A stretch of DNA of 64,000 bases from NCBI RefSeq assembly GCF_964340395.1, contig NC_135566.1:3919001-3983000 (forward strand). The letters are read 5' to 3'. Position numbers and translations under genes: made by a program. The DNA is from Glandiceps talaboti. Lineage: Eukaryota; Hemichordata; Enteropneusta; Spengelidae. The notes under the pieces are model-generated. The model had not been told where the DNA came from, ran no database searches, and saw only the letters and a program-made list of their open reading frames with translations. Shown here piece by piece: positions 46,508-57,800 of this stretch (its first letter is position 1; the number at the start of each line of letters is the position of its first letter).

Positions 46508-47959
46508 CACTGTACTGTTTCTTATATCTTCCAATATACAACTGTGACACTCCGTGTCAAATAAAACATTTCATAACATTTGTTCAATCAATACAAAAAT
46601 GACATTTCATGAGCTTCTAGAAATCCAGTCCTATAAATGGTACACTGGAAGGTACTAGAAAGATGTCACAATAGATGGTCATATGTTTTAAGTAGCAGAC
46701 ATGGAAACTTGACAAGACCTGTGAAAATGCATGCTTTTAACATGAAATGACCTTTTGGCTATTTTGTCAAAAAATTGCATTCCAGCATGTGTAACTTTTG
46801 CCACAATTGTAAACAAGGCACACTTACACCATTGGGTTAAACATTCAGAAATACTTAAGGCTTTATGATCGTTTTAACTTTACAAAGTTCTAGATACTGT
46901 TGTCTTCTTGCTGTCCCATTAAAGGTGGCGGAATGTAGCATATGTAATGGAGATTCATGTTTAAGGCTCACAAAAACTGTGGAAATAATAAATTTACAGC
47001 AGGTGCAAAAACATGTCAAAAATCCACTTTGGCCATGTAGAATATTGGCCAAGATTGCTCACATTAAGTATGGTGTGCCAACTCCCTCCTTTACAAAAAT
47101 GATAAAATTGGTGCCATGACATACTTTAAGGTATACTGTTATTACTACTATTGGTTATACGATAAATTAGATAAATTTAAACACATACTTGAGTAAAAAA
47201 TAATTCATGAAATTAAAGTTTCTCTGAAGAAAACACAAGTAATTATTTCTCTTCAGCAGATAATGCCCTTACTTTAACCTCCATATGGAATATCATACAG
47301 AAACATGTGAAACTAAGAAAACAACTTTTTGTACATATAGCTGTAACACAATATAACACATTCAAATACAAGTTTATACAACTTTTTTTTATGTATTGCT
47401 GTAACACAATAAAATACATTCAAATACAAGTTTATAGTATCAGCTTGATGGAAAAACTAAATGAAGGCTGGACCAACATGAGAAATAATAGTCTCATGAA
47501 TAAATGTAAGAACCTTAACACATTAAAATAAAACAAATATTTCCCTGACAGATTGGTGGTGACAACATGACATAGCAATTGTTGCCTGCAGTGGGTTAAA
47601 AGAACAACACAATTCAAAATGTGTATTGAACCATTCTTATTTTACACACGCTATATTACACACGCTATAACTCATAAAAAAAACACTATATCTAATCAAT
47701 GATGTCATCAACTGTGGCTATTTTCAATAAATTTTACCGTGTGGGTGGTGTTGAAGCACAATTGCATCCATACAATTATTTTCAAGTTTCCAAAATGGAA
47801 CATACATTTGTAATTTAGTTTGGGTGGGGAGATTGGTATCCAGCACTATCATATTTGCATAAGACAGATTTATTTGATTGTTTTTACTTTGGGTGTGGTC
47901 ATGGTTATTTTATTTTTGAAAGCTGATTCACTGAAATACCCATCACTATTGCTACTGTT

Positions 47960-48600
47960 GCAATAGATATTGCTATAGGTGTGGTCTGTATTGCCAAGCA
48001 TATGTGGCTATCCTTTGTATGTCTGGTCACTTGTCTACCCATTACTGTTGTTATCTATGTAATAGGCTCTGTAATTTGTGCATTGTTATGGATGTGATTC
48101 TTATTACTAGGTATTATGTCAATTTTTTAATTTCATTAATTTGATTACCCATCCCTATTCTGATGTCTGAGCTTGACACCCATTTTGCTGTTGCTATGGG
48201 TGTGGTCTTTACTAGGTCTGTGTCCATTTTTGAATGTTTTTACTTTTATACTCATTAGTTATCTCCTTGGCAATTTTCTTGTTGCTATGGATGTGGTCTT
48301 GCTTGCTAGGCATGTGTCTATTTTTGAATGTTTTTACTTGTCTACCCATCACATGCTATCTCTGCAATTGACTCAGCAATTTGCCAGTTGCTATCCGTGC
48401 AGTCATGGTTGGCAGGAAAAGTTGTGTCCTTGAGTGTTGAACTACAGTTTCAACTGAACACCTCTATGAACAACACTACCAAATTTCAGCCCCAAAGTTT
48501 CTGTCTTGAAGACTTTTCCTCTCAATAATCCTACATACATCCCCACAAATTTCAGAGTGTTGATCAGCAGCACTTGAGTTTAAGTATTTGACCAATTTGC
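47960..48600. repeat. Degenerate tandem/dispersed repeat (GTTGCTATGG...TGGTCTT family)
   Basis: About four diverged units of roughly 90-110 bp share GTTGCTATGGATGTGGTCTT and TTTTTGAATGTTTTTACTT. They are followed by CCTCTATGAACAACACTACC. The same motif series recurs at 60,300-60,600, on the other side of the zinc-finger gene. Confidence 0.6.
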
Positions 48601-48929
48601 ACATTTATATAGACCAAATTTGTACACCAACAATGTAATATAACAACCATTTCCATATCTTAATAAGCTAGCCACCCCTTGAAATACTGTAGCTAAATTT
48701 CTGGTTAATCCTGTCCAGTGGAATTGTTACCAAATATAACGTTTTAGACCTAATTGGCATATTGCTGATCTGGTCATTTTCCCTTGAACTACCACCAACA
48801 CAGATAAAATAAATGAAAGTAACATCCCATCTGATAGAGCAATTGGTCAGGTGATTCTGGACTAGAATTTGTTCACAGACAAACAGACAAACACTTTACC
48901 ATACCAAGGGCCAAATGAAAAAAGAAAAG

Positions 48930-49290
48930 TTTAAGCTACTGACCCTTTACATTTTTTACATGCAAAAAGATCTAATTATGACAATTTACTTCTATTTCCC
49001 TGTAGAGAGAAATGATGTCATTTCAACCTACAACAGCAAAGTCTGCAAATTGTCTTTGTCTACCTAAACCACATACTTGTCTTCCATTTATTTCTTTTAC
49101 ACCTCATCAACTGTTATGGCAGTATTGTGACCATCAAGTATCTCGTCTTTGGGTCAAAGATTAAAAAATACCAACCTACCTACTCTATTTTCTGAAGTCA
49201 TGTTATCGAAAACAAACATTTTTCTTTATTTTTGCCTATGTTTGAGAATATTTAATTTGCCTTCAATCAAATTAGCACCTCAAAAGACAT
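48930..49290. repeat. Dispersed repeat, related to 54,180-54,330 and 55,315-55,690
   Basis: Shared pieces are TTTACTTCTATTTCC and CCTACCTACTCTATTTTCT, the latter matching CTTACCTACCCTATTCTCTC at 55,575, plus GTTATCGAAAACA / GTTATCGGAACA. The copies are diverged and no coding capacity is seen. Confidence 0.5.
49225..49230 (-). terminator. Possible polyadenylation signal of the zinc-finger gene
   Basis: AATAAA on the minus strand 120 nt past the stop codon. Confidence 0.3.
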
Positions 49291-49349
49291 TTAGCAAGGA
49301 CTTTAAAAATGATGTTATCCACAATGCCTCCGTCATCACCCCACAAATA

Positions 49350-52300
49350 TCAAGTTAACGGATGATGACTAAGATGAACATTAAACTCTACGCTTGTGGA
49401 AAATTTAGTGTCACATGCAATACAATGGTATGGTCCCTTTGGTCCATGAAATCCTCTATGTAATACATACAACATTACATCGGTGTATGCAATTCCACAA
49501 AATTCACAAGTACTTTTAAAGCTCTGCACATATTCAACATCCACGTCATCAACATCATCATCATCATCATCATCTATAATAATCACATCATGCTTTTCAT
49601 CCTCCTGGGAAATGGTACTTCGTCCTTCATTTTGGGACCTTCTGGAATATTCTGCTGGATGTTCATTTACTCCATTGCTAGGAACTTGTTTAATCACAAC
49701 TATCTCGTTGACACAATCATGTTGATCCACATAGCTAGCACAGTTTTCCACAGAGGATGGCTTCATAGAAGTACCAGGAATCTCCTCACAAACAGTTGAA
49801 CCAGCTTCAGTGCATGGTCTTCCACTATCAACACTACTCACTTCTGAAGCAGAACTTACTGGCATGTTATCTTCTCTTTCCATATTGCTAACTTGTTTTG
49901 CTGATAGCTCTTCAGCAGGAGTTAAATATTGTGAAGCAGACGTAATGACGTTATTAGATGTTGATTTATCTTGCTGTCTGAATGGGAATTGGACAGGAGA
50001 GACAGTAGGGAGAGATTCTGATATTGCAATAAGAGACTCACAGTCACTTGTGCATGTAGAATCTTGCTGGTTTGAGGTGCTCACTGTCTTATCGCAAATA
50101 GAGTCTTGTGCATCATCTGCTTGCACACTCTCAGAAGTAGATGCATGATCCTTTTCTTGAAAGTTTGTAATCACTGACTTAATTAGCTGCACTTTGGTGT
50201 TCCTGAGTGATATCTCACTTTTCTCATCCAATCTGGTTGTACTGACTTCTTCATCATCATACATTTCACCCTTACCATCTGTAAGGTGCTCATCCCCAAC
50301 TGACAAGCTAAAGCATTTTTCATCAGTGATACCAATAACTGGGTCTTCATGAATTGAATTTGTTATACTACAGATGTCATTTTCTATGGACAGTTTTGGG
50401 ATACTAGGAGCAACACTTGAAGTCATGGAACTATTATCTTCCAGATCCTCTTTTGGGTCAGGATATGCTGGAGAAAGACAAGGGGCAGAATATACAGGAG
50501 ATTGTCTTGCCAGATTCTCATTGACAATAACTGCCTCATATTCCATAGTCCATTTTTTAGCATTACACACAACACAGTCAATTTCCTCATCTCCACAGCT
50601 ACTAGCAGTATCTGTGCGCTCACTATCTTCACTGATGTTAGCCTCATCAGGTGTTAAGTATGAATCATCTTCATCTCCAAACCTGTAAATCTTGGTGTCA
50701 TTGTGTCTTCGGGTCTTTTGAATGGCTGATGTCAGTGAATGGATAAATTTCTGTTGATTTGTCTTGATTGTCTCCATTTCAATTTTTTTTATTTTTCTAT
50801 AGGATGGTGAACCTCTGGATAAGGTTATGTCAGGTTTTTGGTTCTTCTTCTGTGTGTTAGTTTTTGACTTGACTGGAATGTTTGTTGGCTTTCTTGTGTT
50901 TTTCCTGCCCCTACTTTTCTTGATTTCCTTTGAACTACTTTCTATGGATGATTGTTCTCCTTGATCAAGCTTTTGCTTCTTATTCTCACTTTTATGGTCA
51001 ACGGCTCTTTTGTTTGATTTACTTGTCTTTACAGTTTTCTTTTGGAGGTACCCTTTCCTCTTTGTTTCAGCATTTACTTTGTTCTTTGTTTTGGTTGGCT
51101 TATGAAAATCATGCAGAACTTTACCAGAGGGATCATCCTCACTGCCAGATTTATTATGGCTATACTTTCCTGTGGAGGAACATTCGTCATTTGACGAAGT
51201 TGGACTAGTAACCTTTAATTTCCGTTTTCTTCTGAACTGTTTACTTTTTACATCATGATGAGACCCAAGATTGGTATGTCCCTTGTGATTTCTCCTTTTG
51301 GGTCGTCTTGTTTCTTGTGTACTGCTCTTTTCTGATGGTCCAGCTTGATCAACCTTTTCTCTCTGATAAAAATTTGAAGATGCATTTCGGAAACGATCCA
51401 TCTCTTTGAGCCTTACAACTTTCAACTTCACTTTTTTCATCTTATGTAAACTTTCCATTCTTGTTGCACTTCTAGAATGTGCTTTGTCTTTGTTTACTCC
51501 AGTGGAATCGCATACACTAGTGTTTGATGAGGTGTTGTCATATTCAGATGTACTATTTTCAAGTTTAATTTTCATGGAACTTTCATCAGTTAAAGCAACT
51601 GTACTCTTAGATACAACTCTCGTTTTCTTCTCAGGGTCCTCCAAATCTTCTAACTCTTGAATTATCTTCACAGTATTACCCTTTGCATCCTTGTGTTCAT
51701 ATTGACGGTGTTTAGTCATTCTACGTGCACTGTATGTCACAAATGGGCACAACTGACACTGCATCACACATCCTCTGTTGCTTATCTGAATGCTGTGTTC
51801 TATTTCCTTGTGTTTAGCTAATAAACGACTGCTATGGGTACTGAATTTACACTCGCTGCATGCAATCTCAAATTTCCTTTCATCTTTATGTTTAATATTC
51901 TTGTGTTTATTCATGATATTTGTACCAAAAGTGGAGTATGAGCAATAGTCACACTTGATGATTTTACCTCTTTTGTTATGCATATTTTTGTGCTTCAGCT
52001 TGTCATGCATGACTAGTAGATGAACACTGCGAGTACTGTAGGAACATTTGCGGCACTGAAGACCTGTTTGTTTAGCCTTTTCTTCTTCCTGTTCTTTATA
52101 ACCAGGAGTGACCCTAACATCTGAAGAATCACTGGTTTCTTTATTGGGACTGACATTAAATGATGACCTGGTATTGATCACTTGTGCATGTTTTTCACCA
52201 ACATGTCTGTTCAATATACGCTGACTACGGGCACCAAAAGAGCAATGGGCACACCAAATTAAGTCATTACTTTTCTCTCGGTGTTTTATTTCTTTATGTT

Positions 52301-53401
52301 TGTTCATTATGACACTGCTATAGGTGGTGTATAAACAATATTCACACTGAAGCAGCTGTTTCACTTCTTTTCTTGGCATTTCTTTGTGATACATATAGAT
52401 GTGCTGAGCCAGGAGGCGCACACTAGAAGTGTTAAAAGTACATTGATTACATGTCAGTCCATACTTGCCATTAACAGTTGTAGATTTTCTCCTCCGTCTG
52501 GTCAATTGATGCTTTCTATCAATGCCACTGGAATTATATTTAATGGTACTCACATTTTGTTTGTCAGTGGATAATCTTTTCAAACAGCAATTATCTTCTT
52601 CCGTGTTAACCTGGAGACTCCTTTCGCCTGTATTATAGCTACCAAGAATAGTACCAGGCTGTCCACAATCAAATTTACTCTTGCACGATTTTGCTTCATG
52701 ATTTGTTCTGAATTCAGAATGACTTTGTTTACTATTCCTTACATAACTATTCATAGATTTTCTTGTTTTTCTCATAAGTGGCCTGGTCCTGTCATGCTGC
52801 TCATCTTTTGACAGTGAATTCTGTTCTTCTTTGTTTGCATCATCTGATTTTGCAACTGTGTGAGTGTAGGTTTGACCAAGTCTTTGTTTTCTTCTTCTTG
52901 ATGACTTGTCTGATTTAAGAGCTAAACCTTTTCTTGACTCGCTACATTTGGAATGCAACTGTACAACAGGGTGTTGCGTACACTTTTTCTTTGTGAATTC
53001 ACCACCAGATTGATCATAATCATAGTGTGTCATTATATCATGAAGTTTCATGTGTTCCTTGTAAGCAAAGTATCCTAGAAATTCCTTCTCACAGTATTCA
53101 CATTTGTACTGCTTACTTCCTGCATGTGCTCCCCCTTTAATCTTAACATTTCTCCCTTTCACAGAACCACTTGCTCTTGGTTTTCGGGTGACTTTCCTAG
53201 GACCAGAATTTACATTGCTGTTGACACTAGTTGTCTGTGTATGGCTTTTCATGTGGATATCAACTTCTTGCATTGAAAAAGCACAAAAATTGCACTGCTT
53301 GCACATATGCTTTTTGGTATTGTGACGTTTCATATGTACATATAGGTATCCACAGCGAGAAAATTTCCTCCCACACAAAGTACATTTGAATGGCTTCTCA
53401 C
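49350..53401 (-). CDS. Multi-C2H2 zinc-finger protein, large exon (1,349 codons plus stop)
   Basis: One open exon begins after CCTACTACAG in phase 1, giving (G)EKPFKC, the usual linker into a finger. This suggests a previous exon with another finger. Alternatively translation starts at ATG CCT ACT ACA a few codons upstream. Three Cx2Cx12Hx3H fingers come first (CTLC, CKQC, CEYC). After a Ser/Lys-rich spacer there are seven Cx2Cx12Hx4H fingers with Y/F-S-T-type cores (CNQC, CEYC, CAHC, CRKC, CDYC, CSEC, CQLC). A long basic then acidic, Ser-rich and probably disordered region follows. A VIIIDDDDDDD block then precedes two C-terminal fingers (CEFC...HRGFH and CIAC...HLSHH). Likely a nuclear DNA-binding regulator. 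The C-terminal pair resembles the Ikaros/Hunchback dimerisation fingers. The orthologue is not identified. Confidence 0.9.
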
Positions 53402-56400
53402 CTGTAGTAGGCATAATTGCATGAATAAATATATTCAACAGATGTTACTATTCTCAGCTAGATGAACCTGATTGAACCATGTACCAGGACTCTTCACTTC
53501 TTCAAAGCTTCACATTCACAAGTTTTCATACCGTGAGTATGTAAGCATCAGGCAGACGATAGTGATAATGAAATCTTCAGGATATATAACACACACAGTT
53601 CAAAGAATCCCTCTTTGTCCAGATCCCCTGACACCTGTTAATTTCCCAGCACAGCTTTGGTTTAGGAAATTCTTCAGCACATATATCACACCTTTCTATT
53701 CTCGAGTCTATGGTTTGAATTGAACATTAAATGAAATCTGATGCAAAGATCCATATTGACTATAACAAGCTTAAGCCCCCGCTCAAATTATTTGTGTTCC
53801 ATTTAGGACTTCTATATCCATGAACATGAAAACCAAATTTTTCCACTTGCTGACACACTTTTAGCTTCTTATTTGGGCTCCTCTATATTGATGTAATATG
53901 TAATGTTTACAATCTGTGCATTCCATTCACTTGAAATAGTTTTTTTTACCACCTGAAAAAGGACAAGGAAAATTTCATTAGACTTTCACACCTGGCTTCA
54001 GGTACAAACATTGTTAGAGAAAAATTACATATCTCTACATGTACATCTGATGTTGTGTACTCATAAAACAGCCCCCCCCCCCTCAATTACACATAGCAAT
54101 GACTACTCCCACCATATTTGTCATTGCATATTACAGATTAAGGGTTATACCAATTAGGCCAAATAAAAGAAAATGGTGTATTTCCAGTAACTGACCCTAG
54201 TTTAAACCAGCCGACCCTAAACATTTTTTTATATTCAAACAAAAGGTAAAATGGTGCAAATTTACTTCTATTTCCATGTGAATATTTCATATAATTGATT
54301 TATAATTGATGATGAGAAAACAGGTGAGTTCTATATCTTAACAAAGCATGCTTCACATATTGTGTAAGTTTTTATATGTGTTGATGATAAGAACTATAGA
54401 AATCTTATAGAAGTCACACAGTTTACATCTAGTAATAATTGAAACTGACAGTCAAGGTCACAATTTTGTTCCTGATAATATTGGAGTGAATACTTCAATG
54501 GCATCTCTGTATTTTAGTTCTTGAGTTATGCAGTAAACATTGATTTTTGACTACTATTATAAATATGTATCACTCGGTCAAATTTACGTATGTTCATGTG
54601 TACTGTGATATGTTGTATGCTACCTTTGTGCTAGGTTTGAATGAAATTAGATATTGCATGTCAAAGTAATGATGTGACAGATAGAGAGAGAAGACCCATT
54701 GTAATGGGGGGGGGGGTTAAAATGGTAAGTCACAGGGCACAAATTGGTCATTGGCATGACTAAAATGGTCACCGCTTTGAGTCCAATGACGGAAGTTAAC
54801 AATATCTCTTAATAAGAAGAATTTGACAGGCAAATATACAATGTGTATGTCATTCATATTTCTGCAAGTCATGGTTTTCTCAATATTTCCAGGGTTTGGG
54901 ATGTTAGCAATTGGTAAATATTTAACAAATTACAAATTATTCAAAGTAGTCAATATATTCACAACATTTCATGAAATTCCATGCAAAATTGGAAAATATA
55001 TCCTCTAATTGCTGAATGTTTGTAATTAGGTAAATTACCCATTCCTACTTGGCACATATACAGGACATATGTCATGATATTACACATTATAATATATTCA
55101 TCACATCAGATGAAATGTTACACATCAATGAATCCAATTGAATATGAAATTTGATATGCAAACCATACCAATGTATAAAAGATGCATGTCATTATATCAC
55201 TAATATATTGATGAAGTTTAATAAAATTCTTTGCTACCAATGATTATACATGTTCATCTTATTAGGATATGTCACAAGTAAATTTGGAAAATTTTTTTTT
55301 TTTTTTTTAAATGTGTTTCCGTTAACCTGACCGATCCTAGTTTAAGCCGCTAACAACAATTTTTTTAAAAACATTTATAACAAAACGATAAGAAATTCTT
55401 TGTCTTCTTGACCTTCATGCACATGTTTTCTTTCCCCAGAGATGCCTGTATATATTTCATCAAACCATCACAGAAGGGGTATTCTGACAGACATTTCGTT
55501 TGAGTTTGGGTTGAGGCAATATTTTTCAAAAAGAAAATCCATTAAAAACTTGATAAATCAAATCAAATCCCGACTTACCTACCCTATTCTCTCAGGCTGT
55601 GTTATCGGAACACATATTTTTTCCACCTTAAGCCTAACAAGAAAAATTGTGTGGTTCCGATTACACTCAATTCTAGAATAGTTCAGGTAGTTATGTTTTT
55701 CATTGTTTTCCATACAGTCTGTGTTATTGGTTTCTCCCCATCAGATGTACAACCATTACAGTTTGGGAAGGACAGTTTTATATTGTCTTTTTAAGTTGAT
55801 GTCAGTTTTCGCATCCACTATTTCTTGTGAGATTTTCGCAATTTATTTTTTTCTCAACTATGTAAAAAAAAAAGTTGAGGATCAGCATGAAAAACTATGT
55901 GGAGTTGGCTAACTAGACCGTAACAATTTTTTTGTAGGCCTTAGTAAGACATATGGAGGTAAAATCTGTAAAGACATTGTCATCACTTAGAGACTATCCT
56001 CCAACTTAGAAAAATTGTAAGCTACCAGTTACGAATAATACTATAAACGACTTCAGATAACAGCAGCATCAACAAGATTTATAGAAGATTTGCACTATTA
56101 TCACTGTATGTGACTTTACAATTTAACCCCATCTGACATTTAAAGAATGCATTCTTAAAAAAATATTTAACTTACATAATCAATTATACAAATTAATCTT
56201 TAATATGCACGTTTATCAAAAACAATATTCAAAGTGATTAGTCATTATCATATGTTTTCATATATCTGTTTATGACTTATATTTGTAATACGAAGCGTTG
56301 TTCATTAAAAGACTATATGTCAATCCAGATGACATCACATTAGAGTTATCTTCATGGATTACATGGAATCATTCTTTTGCTCTCGACCCTTTTTTTAATA

Positions 56401-57035
56401 GAGCTTTGCCAAACAACAAGTGGTTTTCTAATGATGTGTATCAATAGTCGTTAGAATTTAACAAGTGAAATATTGTGTGTAATTATAAGAATATTTCAAA
56501 GTTAGCCTTATATTAAATGTTTTTTTATGAATTTTCAAAAATACACTTTAATGTACACCAGCAGGGGTGGAGCCCTCAATGGCAAGAGTCTGGTTAACCG
56601 AGACTTAACATATACATTGCATCAAAGGTCAATGAAAGTTGGCACAAAAAATCTGGTCAGGTGATGGGTACATTCTGTATACTTTGTACTTGTGGACATC
56701 TACCATTTTAAACTCACTTCTTTTGCATGCAATGTAACAAATAGGCTTTTGATTTCTACACTTGCCTACTATACACACTCTACGACACATCTAAATATGC
56801 TGCCAAGAGATATATATCGTTTGAGTGGGGTCAGAGTATTTATGGACATTTTCAACAGAATGTGAACATATTCGAGTAATTACATTGTTGAATTTGCATT
56901 TACAAAAGAGAAGGTGAAGTTTGCCATGAACTTATATTTAAATTGCAAATAAAAACAGATGAAGGATCTTTGAATCCAAAACAAATAGTCAGTCTATACC
57001 TGACCTGGCCTGGCATGGCTATACCTGGCCTTTAC
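53402..57035. other. Upstream intron of the zinc-finger gene (no exon found)
   Basis: 3.6 kb with no convincing finger-coding exon. It contains dispersed repeat pieces at 54,180-54,330 and 55,315-55,690, and poly-C, poly-G and poly-T runs (54,072, 54,708, 55,290). Any missing 5' exon of the zinc-finger gene should lie here or just beyond. Confidence 0.4.
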
Positions 57036-57800
57036 CTGTGTTTTGTGCCGACCGGATCTGAGCACACGGTACTCATACATTAAAGGCTGACAAGGTTGGC
57101 CACGGTTCAGTCTTTATATGTAGTTAGAATTTAGTGTACTGCCAGTATATAAGCCACTAGTATATAGCTATAGTAGTTACCTCCCACGCGTCTCCAAATT
57201 TGGTGACATTATCGCACGCATATGCCAGTATTAGGGTCAAACAAGGTCACCTAATACTGCATTCAACTGGTATTCAGTGGTATGCCTCAACAACACACAA
57301 TGCAGGACGATAAAACCCCACGTCTCCGGTTATTGCCAACATCATGATAATATGAAAACAAAGCCTTTGCTACAGTTTCAGAATTACTTACTGATCAGTT
57401 TCTGCTGAACATCCTCACTTTCACAAGTCCTCTGTTTAGCGAAATCCTACACATACTCGATCCTAAACTTGAAGTGACGTACGTACGTCCGTACGTGAGG
57501 TCGATGGAGTAACTGTTTACTTGTATTAGCTCCTTACATTTAGTAGTATCAATCCGCTCTAACCGTACCCGACTTCATGAATCCAGTGAACATTGACTGA
57601 AATTTGTCAACTTTTATCAAAATAGGCGTTTCATTACCAACATAGAACCAAGACCTATTTATTGTGTAAGAGAAAGCGACAACATGACAATGAGCTTGTC
57701 GATGAACTACTTCGGCAATGGCGGACTTATTGGCGTCTTACGCCTGCTGACAAGGTAGGGATCGGGAAGTTAATGTTTAATTTGTTGCATGTACAGTGCA
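57036..57800. promoter_or_regulatory. Candidate promoter region, possibly bidirectional
   Basis: This stretch is visibly richer in CpG (ACGTACGTACGTCCGTACGT near 57,478, CCCACGCG near 57,183) than its surroundings. It lies upstream of the zinc-finger gene on the minus strand and holds a candidate + strand first exon. A minus-strand donor (AAACACAG|GTAAAG at 57,036) could end a 5' UTR exon of the zinc-finger gene. No TATA box was identified. Confidence 0.35.
57684..57754 (+). CDS. Candidate short first exon of a + strand gene
   Basis: ATG ACA ATG AGC opens a frame (MTMSLSMNYFGNGGLIGVL...) reaching a good donor, GACAAG|GTAGGG. A second frame without an ATG over the same bases reads DNELVDELLRQWRTYWRLTP, which looks more protein-like and also meets the donor in phase 0. 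So the frame is uncertain. No following exon was recognised before 62.7 kb. Confidence 0.25.

Larger units (their letters stand above)
43577..49349. other. No supported gene; repeats
   Basis: 5.8 kb between copy D and the zinc-finger gene without a convincing exon. It contains a CT array, G/T homopolymers, a 170-bp duplication, a short two-copy repeat at 47,339-47,435 and old dispersed repeats at 46,070-46,510, 47,960-48,600 and 48,930-49,290. Confidence 0.5.
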
